From positions 10,471,382 to 10,535,381 of the forward strand of contig NC_084474.1 in the NCBI RefSeq assembly GCF_027409185.1: DNA of 64,000 nt, written 5' to 3'. Positions 34,801 to 48,570 of this stretch are shown here, one piece after another. The notes under the pieces are model-generated. The model was not told the origin of the DNA, did not search any database, and was given only the letters and a program-made list of their open reading frames with translations. The stretch's first letter is position 1. Each line of letters starts with the position of its first letter. The position numbers and the translations under genes are program-made. Source of the DNA: Cynocephalus volans. Its lineage: Eukaryota; Chordata; Mammalia; Dermoptera; Cynocephalidae.

Positions 34801-37241
34801 GATATGACAAAGACAGAGGGGAGAACATGTTGAGAAGAAAATGAAAATTTGTGTTTTGTTTGTGTTAAATTTGAGGTGTCTAATACATATCCAAAATGGA
34901 GATTTCAGTAATAACTACAGTGTCACACTAGTCACCACTTTCAATGTTTTATATATAATAACTCAATGCTAAGAGGTTACATAACTTGCTCTAGGTCGTA
35001 AGTGACGGAGGTGGGACCTGAGTGCAAGGTTTGATGCAGAGTGCACACGCCTTTCCAACCACAGGCAGTTAGAGCACGACTCGGGGACTGGGGGACCGGA
35101 GCTGGAGGACAGCCTGGGAGCGAGTGTAAAACAGAGGGGAGGAGTGGACAGGCCTAACTCTGAGAGAGAACAAATCTATTAAAATTTTGGAAATTCTAAA
35201 AGACCTAAGAATTAGGAACTCTAGTAGTCTTTTCAGCTGGCCTTTGCTCATGAACCTCTCTCAGATTACTGGAATTTTCTGTCAACACCTTAATTATGTT
35301 CTTCCTCTGCCAACACTGTCTGCTATTCCAGGGATAATAAGCCTTTCAATCCAAAACCGTCACAGTACCTGAACTTCATCAAGAACCAACTAGACCCAAC
35401 ATAGGAAAAGACTCCAACTTGACTTCTCAGAAGTCCTAAAATAGCATCCACATGAACTTATTTAAAAGTTCTTTGGAATGACACAAAAACTTTTAGATAA
35501 TCCCCAAGCCCATCTATTCAGACATCCCCATTGTTCTCTATTTGTTGACACTCCCTTTTTCTCAATCTGTCCAGTTATGAGATAAGGATTTAACGGACCA
35601 GGCAATACTAATCCCTGACTGCTATGAAAATTTATTTTAAATTCAAGCTTTCACTCCAAAACTACAGTTAAGATTATCTCTAACACACACATTTAAGCTC
35701 CATTTGTTTTCCAAGGTAGGCTCTATATAGATTTTATAGGAACCTAAGAATCAGGACTTCCATTTTTATTTGTTAACAAAGATTGAAAAGGACATTGTAT
35801 TTAGGTTGAACCATACAAAACTGATGATTTTTGGCTTTTTTTGACCTACAAAAGCACTGGTTTCATATAGTTCAACATGATTTACTTCCACAATTTATAA
35901 AGTCTCTTTTGCCCCTGAACTTTAAACAATGTATCCTTATTTTTAGAATGTCCTCTCTGCCCCCTGCAAAAAAACCACAAAAAGAAATGTTTTAAGTCGA
36001 ATAAAAATTAGTGATGAATCAGAGGAAAAATTATAATTCCATTTTAGTAAGCTGTTTAATATGAGCAATTTTATTGCTACAAGATATATTTGGCAAAGGA
36101 TTTGCTTGTGTATTATTTTTAGGGTTTTTTTTGGTACCAGCATTCTTTCATAGTTTAACTCCCTATAATTAATAGAATAATGTCCTCTGAACAAAAAGGT
36201 ATTTTGCCTTATTTTAAAAGAAAAGGAAACTTGCTTTTATTCACTACACATCTTATTAAATTTTGGTGAATACTAATTTTCAAAACTCTTCTCATCCTGT
36301 GAATATTACCTAAAGTTTTATTTTTTAGAAACTCATAATTCCTGACTCATTTATATAAACTGCTGTTGGTAACTGATGACTTTTTATTACAGAAACTTTC
36401 AAGTATACACAAAAAGAGAGTCAACAGTATAATGAACCCTCATATGCCTAACACATAGCTTCAGCAATTATCCTTCATGGGTAATCCTATTTCATCAACA
36501 CCTCCATCCCCACCTCAGATTATTTTAATGAAAAATTTAGACATATCATTTCATTTATGAATATTTCAGAGGTATGATGGAATTTTGAACAATTTAAACT
36601 CCTTCCCCCACTTTATCCTATTCCATTGAATTTATTCCTATTTTACATTCACAATTATAAATGTCACTCAACCCAACCAATGACAGTCTTAGATCTATTA
36701 GTGTTGACATCCTTAAAATAAGGGAGAATGGAAATTGCTCATTTATAGCATAGTAACCATGCCACTCAAATTATGTAATTATAAAACCATATTTACAACC
36801 AAGACTCTTCTCTAAAGGAAACCAAACTAGGAAAACTGTCAGATAAAAAAGGGAATGATTACTGATAGAATTTGGAAGCTTTTAACAGTGTCAGTTGCAA
36901 GGTAAAACACTTAAACAGCTGTTGCACAGAAACCTATAGGGGACTCTAAAGTATGCTTATATATGATGAACATGATGCTTACGGTTAGGCCACTGTCAAA
37001 GCCAAATTGTGTCAGAGAATTTTTTTTCATTACTTCTTTTTATTACTTTTCATCCAGTTAGGATAGTTTAAACAAAATTGTCATAAACTGTAGTCCTAAT
37101 GTTTAAAAAATAAAGGAGAAAATAGTTTTACTTTGTTATTATCATTGCTTTTAGCAAGGAGTTTAATTAGGTACCCAATAACTGCATTACAGTATAGTCT
37201 ACTATAATATACAGCACGTATATGAGTACAGTATAAATATA

Positions 37242-37319
37242 TGAGGGGTCTTCAAAAACTTCATAAAGGATTCATATTATCTTTTAATTCAATTTTTCCA
37301 TGAATTTCTTGAAGTACAG
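37242..37319. mobile_element. Mariner-like MITE, copy 3
   Basis: 78 bp between TA dinucleotides (37240-37241 and 37320-37321). The left end is TGAGGGGTCTTCAAAAA. The right end is eroded (TTTCTTGAAGTACAG). Same family as copies 1, 2 and 4. Confidence 0.7.
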
Positions 37320-38329
37320 TAGACTTCACAGAAATAATCATATTATGCATACAGATACAAGTGACAATCACTTGGGCAAAAAAGAAAGTAGTACTTTTCT
37401 GTGTCCCAGAAGATACCCAATGTATGATACCCCTTTCTGACCAAACTGGAAGTTTAAATTTAATATTCTAGCACAGTAACTTCACAGTTCTAAGAGAATG
37501 ACTCTCCCTTTTGATAATCTTTTTTTTTTTAAATCATTATTTTATTTTTAAGTTTTCCTGTTTTATGTGGATTTTATGTATAACTTGACTCAAATCCTTT
37601 TCATAAGTAGCCAAAATATACATTACCAACAAGTATATTTATGAAAAATGGTTGATAACATTTTCTGAATTATAAAAGGTTCAAAATGTTTTAGAACTGA
37701 GCGCTTAACTTCTTTCTAAATGATATCAAAATAAGAGCACAGAGACAGAATATATGAATCTCATGAATCTGTAAAAAGTAGTCAACAAGTTTCCTTTGAT
37801 GGCAGCTCATATTAGAGAAGAATGCTGGTAAAGTGCTCTCCTGGGGTCCAGGAGAAGAAAGCTTCATGCCACTGATAACTCCCAGAGTGACAGTCACTAC
37901 AGAGCCACGTGGGCCTCTCTCTAACACCTCATTCATTCCTCCCCCAGCCAGGAGGAATGGTTTGTATAGATTGAGTGTGCAAGAAGCCCCTGGCAATGTG
38001 TGGCTCTGTTGTTCCCTTCTTTCCTCTGGGATTTGCCTACTTTCCTCCGGGACTCGCACACATGGACTGGGCTCTGCTCACCCATGTACTTACAGGGTAG
38101 GCTTCCAAGGTGGGAGATTGGCCAGTGTTGCCTGTAACTGGGTGGGTAAGTCTCTAATTTAAGGGTGTAGAACTCAGCTATATTCTCCCACCTACTCTGC
38201 TTGACAATAAAGCTAACATTTCAATCCCTAGCTATCTGACTCCCAAATTTGTCTCTCCATTGGTAAGAACTTGAGCAAGAAAAAAGAGGTGTAATTTAGT
38301 GACCTTCTCAAAACTCCAAGACCACTTTT

Positions 38330-38440
38330 CATTAAGCAATTATTACATGCCAGGCACTATGCCAAACACTTTACAAATAATACTTCATATAATTTTAAAA
38401 CCACCCCAAAAGTTCCCAAAGTCACACAGCTCAAAAGATG
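38330..38440 (-). repeat. MIR SINE fragment
   Basis: The text 'attacatgccaggcactatg', then 'ccaaacactttac' and 'ccaaagtcacacagct', is the reverse complement of the MIR 3' region and core. Confidence 0.6.
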
Positions 38441-38639
38441 GTAGAATGAATACTTCAATAAAATTAAATTTCTCTATAAAGCCAGATTCCTATGAAATAA
38501 ACTCATTTAAATATTTAACTAAATCCAAGAGGTTCATTTTTGGTAAAGAATTTTACTTAATGGGTTAACAAAACCATGATATCCGCCAAACCAATTAATA
38601 CTACTCTCTCCTCTTCTCTCTTAAGGTTTTGTTAGCCCC

Positions 38640-39610
38640 ATTAAGCTGACCACATCCTCCTCCTTGAAACTTTTCTTTCTTGGTATTCAACACCCTGTGC
38701 ACACTGGTCCCCTACCCACCCCCCCCACTCCAGCCACCACTCCACTAACCCATCTTCCTCTGTCTCATCTCTAAACCTGGTAGACCACAGGTCCAACCCT
38801 AACACCTCTTCTCTACCTCGGCCTCCCCCTAAGGGGCCTCATCCACCTCATCCAATCACAGCTTGCGATGCCATCTTTATATTGAGGATTCTCAATTCTT
38901 GCCTCCCTCATGCGGTAGGTTTGCATCCACTTGACAACCTGACATCTGTAAGCTAACAGACAACTCAAACATGGCCAAAAGAAAATGTCTATGTTTCTAC
39001 ACTATTTCCAAATTATGCCACCTCTCATCTTCCGAACAACAGTAAATGGCACCATCACTCAGCTAGCCAAAGGAAAACTGATTCCTCTTTTTCCTCCACC
39101 CACACTCCTCACATAGTATGCTATTTTTCTGCCTTCAAACACCCCCTTAGCTACACCAATATTAACTCTACCCTTGGGTATAATAAAAGCCTCATAATTG
39201 GCCTGTTTGCCCTTTTCCCCCATGATAATCCATCCTCCACAGCCCAGCCAATGAGCTTCCACCACCCTGGACCTTCTTCCTGGTCTGGGAATGACCAAGC
39301 TCTTTTCAGCCTAAAGCCTTTTGTATTCACTGTATCTCTGTATGGAAAATGCTACCACTAAATCTTGACATGGCATATTCTTTTATATCGTTCCCGTTAT
39401 AAATTCACATGTTGTCAGGGCAGAAAGGCCTTCCTTACCATCATACCTAAAATAGATGCCCTTCCCCACAACCAGTTACTTTCTATCACATCACAAACTA
39501 TAATGAATAAATTTGGTTTTGGTTTGACCTGCCCCTCTTTTCACGTTTCCATGAAGGCATGAACAGTGTCTGGTACGAGGTAAGGATTTTATCTAAAAAA
39601 CAAGTTGAAT
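38640..39610 (+). repeat. L2 LINE ORF2/3' remnant
   Basis: CT-rich text such as 'caactcaaacatggccaaaa', 'taaatggcaccatcactcag' and 'gaaggcatgaacagtgtctg' follows L2 ORF2 and 3' UTR order. The frame is destroyed. The short open frames here are shadows of that relic. Confidence 0.6.
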
Positions 39611-39737
39611 AAATCCACTGAATATATTACTAGGTATTTATTTAATTCTTCATAGTTACACAGCCTATTAAATCCCCAGCATATGAGTTGAACACTGTAA
39701 GTCACAATTCAGTCTGAAAGTACAAGGAGCTACTTAC

Positions 39738-39861
39738 GGAGTCCCACAGAATCTGGTTTGCCATTATCATTCTTACTTGGTTGTACAAGTGGAGCAAATG
39801 AAACAGCAAGGATATTTTTACTTTCCCAAGTATTTTGTCCAGTTCGCATAATCTGTGTTAA
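39738..39861 (-). CDS. PCMTD1: PCMTD1 coding exon 5
   Basis: 124 nt encoding residues 195-235 plus one base of codon 236. It reads LTQIMRTGQNTWESKNILAV, then SFAPLVQPSK and NDNGKPDSVGL. The acceptor is AAATAG (AG at 39863-39862), with a weak pyrimidine tract. The donor is GTAAGT starting at 39737. This closes the PIMT-like methyltransferase fold: the 'LAVSFAPLV' strand corresponds to the last core strand in PIMT. The track of open frames would miss this exon because the frame is short. Identity rests on in-frame joining with its neighbours and on recall of the human protein. Confidence 0.95.
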
Positions 39862-41712
<1,851 letters not shown>

Positions 41713-42899
41713 TTAATTCATTTAAACAAAACATCAGATCTAAAAAAGTTATCATAATCTAGTCCTTTAAAATAGGGAAGTTAACAAAATTAATTATAAG
41801 GATAAAAATAATTATGTAATTTTATATAAATATATTTATAAAGTTTAGCACTGATCAAATGTATTTTTTTTATTATTGATGATACAGGGTACATGGTTTG
41901 AAAACATTAACCTATTTTTGGGCCACACTGAAACCTCACTTAAGGCTTCAAAAATGAATATAATGGAAAGCCCATCACAACACCAATCTTGTGATACCCC
42001 AAAAATGATATATAATGATGATAAGAATCTTAAGGGTCAACAAGTGAAGAAAAGACTTCATTTTCCACTGTCCTTTCCAAAAACGGTGTTGGGCCAGCAG
42101 AAATGAGAAGGGCTCGTGCACACCTACTTGTGTCTGTTTATTTCTGCTGAGGATAACAGTGGCAGAGCTTTGTCAAGAAAAGCTACTAGTGTCCTGACCA
42201 TATCTGCAACCACTAAGATTAGGGAGATTTTCCTAACAAATTTTGGCTGAGAACATTACAGGACTGAGAGAGAATAGAATGAACACTTTTTTCTTACTGC
42301 TGTTTGGCCCCTATAATCTCCCTAAGCAACAGAAGAAGAGATGGTTTCAAAGCAAAGGAATTTACACAGGCAGCTTTTTCCTGATTACAGTGTTGGTTCA
42401 TGGTACATAAGAGTTATGCTCTTAACAAACTATCCTATTTAGGTTTCTAATTTTACTTCTTAAATTCAGATAAACAAAACTAAAAACAGACTCTAATATA
42501 TAAGTAAAACCCAATGCACTAATAAGACAAGTAATTTTTAAAAATTAATTCATATCCTTTTACTTTTAAGTTGATTAAAGTTAGTAAGACAATACAGCAA
42601 AATCAGGCTACTGTTTAAGGATGGAATAATTTACATTACAAGCTTTGACATGCAGTGAAAAATGACACTGATTTGAATCACAAGCATTTTTTCTTTGTAA
42701 AACATATCCTGTCCTTTGGTACTTAATAATAGACATTACACAATAAGTTTCCATTAAAATTCACTAACACACAGACACATTAGAGCACATATTTTAAAAA
42801 GAATTCACCAGAATTATGTCCTGTCCTTAATTTCCTGTCTTCTTGGTAGAGGGTGCTAGGGGATCAGAAAAGGTTGAGAGAGGCCAGAGGAGAGTAAAC

Positions 42900-43440
42900 T
42901 GTATATACCCTGTACTTTCTTCTCCACACCCCCCACACTAAGGGAGTCCATGCCCCGTTATTTCTTTTACTGTAACTGCCACCTCACTGCTCACATTTTT
43001 CAGGTCTTTCTTCCATCATTTTGCTCCCTACTGCATAGGATAAGTTCAAGCTCCTTGAATCTTTATGATTCTACCATCAAGTTGCCCTTCCAGACTTATT
43101 TCCTTGGCTCTGCCCTAGTCTGCACATACTATGCTGCAGCCAGACTGAACTACTTGCTTCTAATTCCTTATAGGAACCACTACAAAGTGTTTTGAAACTC
43201 TGTATCTGTATAGATGCTGTTCCTTTGACTGAAATATGAAATACCCTTTCCTCTCCTTCTTCCCTTTATACCTGCTGTGCCTTCAAGATACACTTAAATA
43301 TCAGCTTTGCAATGAAGTCTTACTCTTTAATAGTATCTCATTCTTCCTACTTACACAGAACACACGAAAGCGTAAACTTACCTAGGTTGGGACTATGTTT
43401 AATTTCTCTTTCATACTCAAGACTATGGCACAATCTGGTT
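42900..43440 (+). repeat. L2 LINE ORF2/3' remnant
   Basis: Text such as 'tttttcaggtctttcttcca', 'gcccttccagacttatttcc' and 'gctgcagccagactgaacta' follows the L2 ORF2 3' region and early 3' UTR. Frames are broken. Confidence 0.65.
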
Positions 43441-43959
43441 GTTTAAAATATGGACAAAATATAATTTCTTGGCTTTTAAATAATTAGATATTATGGATCA
43501 CATGGTTTAATTACTTTATCAAATTCATAGAAATCATTCTTTAAAAAATTAGATTATTTCCAATAAGGTCTATCTAAAAATCTTCATTCTTAAAAAAATT
43601 CATTGAAATGCTTTAATTTTTTAATAACTTACATCAATCTGAATGTAAGCAGGGAATTTAAATAATAAAAAATATTTAATTATTAAACCTCTTTTATCAT
43701 CAAATCTGTTAAATCAATTCAAAATAAGTGTATAATTTTAAAAGCTTCCTACAAGCTAAAAATTAATGATAGCTTACAGAACTATTACCAAGGAAAACAG
43801 CATTACAGGTGAACAACTTGGAATTAAAACAACTTCTCACATTAGTGACATTTACACATTCTGGAGCAAAATGAATTAGAAAGAATTTAGTGCCTGATTC
43901 TAAAATCAATCGCGTGACTCTGGGCAAGTTTCCTTATCCCAGTAATTGCACAGCTCCTT

Positions 43960-44225
43960 CAGTCAAATACTATTTATTTAGCACTAGCTGTGTGTAATAA
44001 CTGGGAATACAATGGGAAATACTAATGCCTACATCTAGTCAGAAGAGACAAACATCAAACAATCCTATTCATTGAAGTATAATTTACAATTGTAATAAAT
44101 CCTTTAAAAGAAAGCAATATGATTCCTTAATATTGGGGGTGAAAGGAAACCGACAGACCTGAGGATCAGAGAAAGGTTCCCTGAAAAATAACAAGCTATG
44201 ATATGAAAGGTGAGACAGGATAATC
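43960..44225 (-). repeat. L2 LINE 3' fragment
   Basis: The text 'tttagcactagctgtgtgta', 'actgggaatacaatgggaaa' and 'cagagaaaggttccctgaaa' resembles L2 3' sequence in reverse complement. Diverged. Confidence 0.5.
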
Positions 44226-44480
44226 TAGAGCCACACTATCCAAGATGGTAGCCACTAGCCACATGGGGATATTGAGCCCTTAACATGTGCTAAGTCCAAA
44301 CTGAGCTGTGCTGTAAGTATTAAATTCACACGGGTTTTCAAAGACTTACTACAAAAAAAAATATGTACAATATCTCAATAATTCTTATAAATTTTTATAT
44401 TAAAAATTTGTATTTTTTGTTTTAACAGCCACATAAAAGGAAAATACTATACAACTACTATACAACTACCATCCTATTTA
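44226..44480. mobile_element. MER5-like hAT-Charlie DNA transposon remnant
   Basis: The text 'agccacactatccaagatgg', 'tagccactagccacatgggg' and 'attgagcccttaacatgtgc' matches the MER5A motif ('agccactagccacatgtggc') as I remember it. Non-autonomous and ancient. Confidence 0.65.
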
Positions 44481-46634
44481 TTAGAGGTCAATAGGTGCTT
44501 CAAATACTTTCTGCTTAACACAATCTTCCCTTTGAAACATTTTCCTACTATCTCTTTTAATATTTCTTCTGCATTTAATTATATCTCCATTACCCATTAT
44601 GGTCCTCAAAATATATTTATCAAATAAATGAACCACATAAAAAAACTAAATGTTTTGTCTTAACTTTTCTACCTACCAACTTTGAATACGAACCCAATTT
44701 TGACAAGTTAAATATGCTAATCATAAATATCTTGGCGCTAGAAGAGAAACTAGCTTTGAAATGAAGTTACAGAAAAAGTGTATGACTATGGTACACTCTA
44801 TAGTAATATTTTGGTACATGTTTTACTAAACCAATTACTATAATAACTGTAGCTTCATTTTACAGAATACACAGCTTTTCTCCCAACATGCCCCCCCCAA
44901 AAAAGTAAAACTCAAATAGTAAAAAACAAAACAAACCCTTGCCTTTAGTAAATACATCAACTGTCCTAACTGAAAGGCATTTTTTTTTTTTTTTGCCTTT
45001 CTAAATACCTCTAGTAAACATCCTGAATGTTTTCTCTTCTGAAGGATATCTGAACACACATATTTACTTCTATCTAAGGAGTATTACAAAGGATCACTGC
45101 AGAAAAAAATCAAATCTAAATTAATAAAAAATTTCTACTAATGAAAATAAAATATATATATACTTCTGACAAATGCGTACAGGGTCTTTACACTTTCATT
45201 TAATGTATTTAATTTCCTTTACCAAAATACTCAAATTTGAAAGTTTACTTTAAGACAGTATTCTAAAAGTATTGGACTATTATTTCTAGATACAAAAGTA
45301 GTAAATACTGAAGTATATAAGTAAAATTGGAGGGAAAAGTAATTATTTTTAAATGTTGCCACTAAAACATCTAGAACGTTGTAGAGAATTCATATACCAA
45401 ACACACTACAAGAAAACTGTAACATTACCAATTTAGTACTTATAAGAAAAATATCTACCAGAGAGATTGTCCAACCTGGGCATTATTTATTAATAAAACT
45501 ATGGCTTACCCTTTTCCACCATAATACATGGATCCTTCATGATTAGTTAAAAAAAGCTTGTCAGTTGCATATTCTTATACATAAATATATTTTAAATCTA
45601 TACATGGATTATGGTTAACTTTCCTAATAAGGTACTTATAGATAAGCTTTAGTATTTCTGAGTAAGTACACAGTTGAGAATCTGAGATTCTATTATTGAT
45701 TTATTTTGTACTCTGATACTAATATTATGGCTTGTTTTTATAACAGCATTTTATGTAATGAATTCATACCAATTAGGTAATAGAATGACCAAAATTCCAC
45801 TGCTGATAATATTTTTTCAAAAAGTCTATGATTAAAATTTTTCAGGTAAATGTTTATGGGTATACTCATTTATATGTATAAAAAACTAAATGACTGATTC
45901 AAGCCGTAAATGGTGACTACTATATTACTGAACAGAGAAAATTACAATTTCTATAGATTCTTCCAAGGTAGAGAAGAAAATAAAACATTTTTCTTCCTTA
46001 AGCTTTGACTATCTTACAAAAGCTGTATCTTACCTAAGTTTCCACAAACCTATAGAGGTAAAGGACATATTTTAAACCATAAATACAATTTCTGTATATT
46101 CTGGAAGACTGCAGCAATAAACTAGAAATTCTCAGCTTATTACAAAATAGTACTACACTATAAAGTTACACATATAAATCAGGTTAAAATAGTAAAAGAG
46201 AAAATCCAAATTCCACCTTTTCACATCAACCACATACTAAGTAAAACCTGAGAAAGAAAAAAACTCCCAAGAAGCCTACTAAAATGATACTTCACATGTG
46301 GTTATAATTACTTGTAAAAGTATGATTCATGTGTTCTTTCCCTAGTTTTTATACTTGATTTAGGAATTGATTAAAATTTTATCCATAAGTAAAATAAAAA
46401 GTAGCAATCATTTTTATTCTTTCAAGAAAATTTTCAAAACAAAATTTCCTAGAGATGACTCACACGTCTAAATTACAGTACCAAAAACATAAGTTATTTG
46501 TAAACATAAAAAAAAAAATTCAACAGTCCTGAAATATGTAAGATTACTTATGGCAAAATATAGAGTACATAGATACCTTGGTTTAGAACATGAACACACT
46601 TGCCCAACATTACATCAGGATTCTAATCACTTAC

Positions 46635-46826
46635 CTTAACAGTGGTTTTCTTTATAGGTGCATGTTGGAATATCTTCATCTTGAGATGGACAGATGATTT
46701 CGTTCACAGCAGGAACCTTGCCAACTTGCCCATACAATTCTTTTGATAAGCTGCTAGGAGATCAGGGTGACCTAGCCTTGCCCTGTAGCTTCCCTCTTAG
46801 ACGGATAGTCTAGGTCTAGGAGCTGA
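46635..46826 (-). other. Candidate cryptic or poison exon in PCMTD1 intron 3
   Basis: On the minus strand, a strong acceptor (GTTTTTTCTACTCTCAG, AG at 46828-46827) is followed 192 nt later by a strong donor (AAG|GTAAGTG, GT at 46634-46633). Spliced after PCMTD1 exon 3 the frame would run 18 codons (starting NQLLDLDYPSKREATG) and hit TAG, so inclusion would truncate the protein after about residue 154. I do not recognise such an exon in PCMTD1. It could be chance or a fragment of an unidentified repeat or pseudogene. Confidence 0.3.
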
Positions 46827-47549
46827 CTGAGAGTAGAAAAAACAACATTCCCCTTCAATACACTGTTGAACTGGGGACTGACAATTTGCACACCTAGTTT
46901 ATCATGTGCCACAGGATGCTGCCATTGAAATTTTAGACAATTATTCCAACGGAATAAAGGAATTTCAAGGACTTGGGAAAGAATCCTACCTTGTTCTCAC
47001 ACCTTATCCAAAACAACCTGCAAAATGAATCACAAAAACTTCTTTTTCTTAAAACATTTTGTCAAAATACACATTTTGAGTTTTAAAAGCTATGAGTACT
47101 TTGTTAAAACAAGACAAAACTTCAGACCTTTCCATTGGGAAGAAATTCACAAGAAATGTTAAACTCTTGGTCTTCGAATATACTTATAGCATTCAAAGAT
47201 TCTTACAACCAATAATTAAGATATTGAATTAAAACTTTTTTAAAAGACTTTACCTTTTCAAGTGTTTTCCCTTCCAACTGCATCAAACTCATCTCAGAAT
47301 AATTCAAGGATTATTCAAAGCAAAGTATGAAGAATAAATACAGTGATTCTTTTCAATGAACAAAGCATTACAGAAATCCATAAGACCAAAAACAATCTCT
47401 AAACATTTTATAGGAAATGTGAGAGATAAATCATGTAAAGGTGAGAGCCTTTGGGTATTTCACCAATAATTTCTTCTCCTACAAATGTGTTTAAGGCCAT
47501 TAAACTTTTCCCCATGCCATTCTCAATAAATGTTAAAATACATAACTGA

Positions 47550-47696
47550 GGGCCGAGCCCGTGGCGCACTCGGTAGAGTGCTGCGCTGGGAGCGCGGCAA
47601 CGCTCCCGCCGCGGGTTCGGATCCTATATAGGAATGACCGGTGCACTCACTGGCTGAGTGCCGGTCACGACAAATAAAAAAAAAAAAAAAAAAAAA
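47550..47696 (+). mobile_element. Young tRNA-derived SINE (CYN-like) with target duplication
   Basis: The head (GGGCCGAGCCCGTGGCGCAC) contains the A box (TGGCGCACTCGG), followed by a B box (GGTTCGGATCC), a second unit 'accggtgcactcactggctg' and a long A-tail. It is flanked by a perfect 15-bp duplication AAAATACATAACTGA (47535-47549 and 47697-47711). The perfect duplication and clean poly(A) mark a recent insertion, presumably moved by the L1 machinery. It is antisense to PCMTD1. It is not a functional tRNA gene. Confidence 0.9.
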
Positions 47697-48439
47697 AAAA
47701 TACATAACTGATAGCTGTAATGACTATTTTCAAGTATTTCTGTCCCAACATTTGAATGTTTCTCATGATTAAAAAATGTGTTTACAACCTGTAACAATTG
47801 TTATAAAACTACTTCTGATTATTATTAGTATATAAAAATGTTCAAATGTCTGAGAAACATTTTTAAATAATGTTGAATATATAAGAATTACCTATAGCAA
47901 AACTACTTCAAACATGCTGCAATTCTCTTTTAAAGATGAAGTAGGACTACTCTAGTGATAAAAGTTGATGAATATAGAAGCATTTAATTTCCAAATGCAA
48001 ATCACATGTGAAAAATGAACCTATATTTTAAAATAAAATTAGGATACTAGATATTGCCATTATCAATTAAATCTTCTAAAATACAAAAGACTATTCTAAC
48101 TCTATGTTTAAAAATACCTCAACTAAATTTCCGGAATGCGTTGCCTCTCCCATCCATCCCCACCACCCAGTAAAAATTCATGTCATAGGTAAGTCTCACT
48201 AATACACAGAGCAGGTATGCTTTTTAATATAAATGCTATAGTGCATTTAACCACATTAACAGCATTCCTTAATTCTAATCTGAAGGAAATAAATGAAAAG
48301 AAAAGCTCTGCTTCAACTTTCCTGTCTGGGGCTAAGTTGCTAGGCTGCAAGTCACTGGTAGCAGCTTACTGCTGAGAAGAAGTATTAGAATAAATCAATG
48401 TTTACATTGTCAAAGTCAAACCAGAACTAAGTACAAAGA

Positions 48440-48570
48440 CTGGCTCAGGTTACAGCCTCTCTTTCTAACCCTCAGTGTTCCCATCTGGGAAATGTGAACA
48501 CCAATACTGTCTCTAGAATTGTGGATAAAGCATTTAGAATTGTTAATAGTATTTAACGAGTAGACAATGC
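48440..48570 (+). repeat. MIR SINE fragment
   Basis: The text 'acagcctctctttctaaccc', 'tcagtgttcccatctgggaa' and 'gtggataaagcatttagaat' follows MIR in the sense direction. Confidence 0.5.

Larger units (their letters stand above)
32520..39737 (-). other. PCMTD1: PCMTD1 intron 5
   Basis: Bounded by the donor GTAAGT at 39737 and the acceptor at 32520. Contents: a (TC)n(CA)n tract at 32959, a small tandem duplication at 33213, L2 pieces at 33830 and 34195, a MIR-like piece at about 34930-35055, a MITE at 37242, a MIR at 38330 and an L2 from 38640 into 39610. The stretch 35150-37200 shows nothing I could assign firmly; 36365-36600 may be an old interspersed repeat. Confidence 0.85.

Noticed and set aside
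47550..47625. Possible tRNA gene
   Set aside because: A and B boxes are present, but the sequence cannot form a full cloverleaf and is followed by a second unit and poly(A) with flanking duplications: a SINE.
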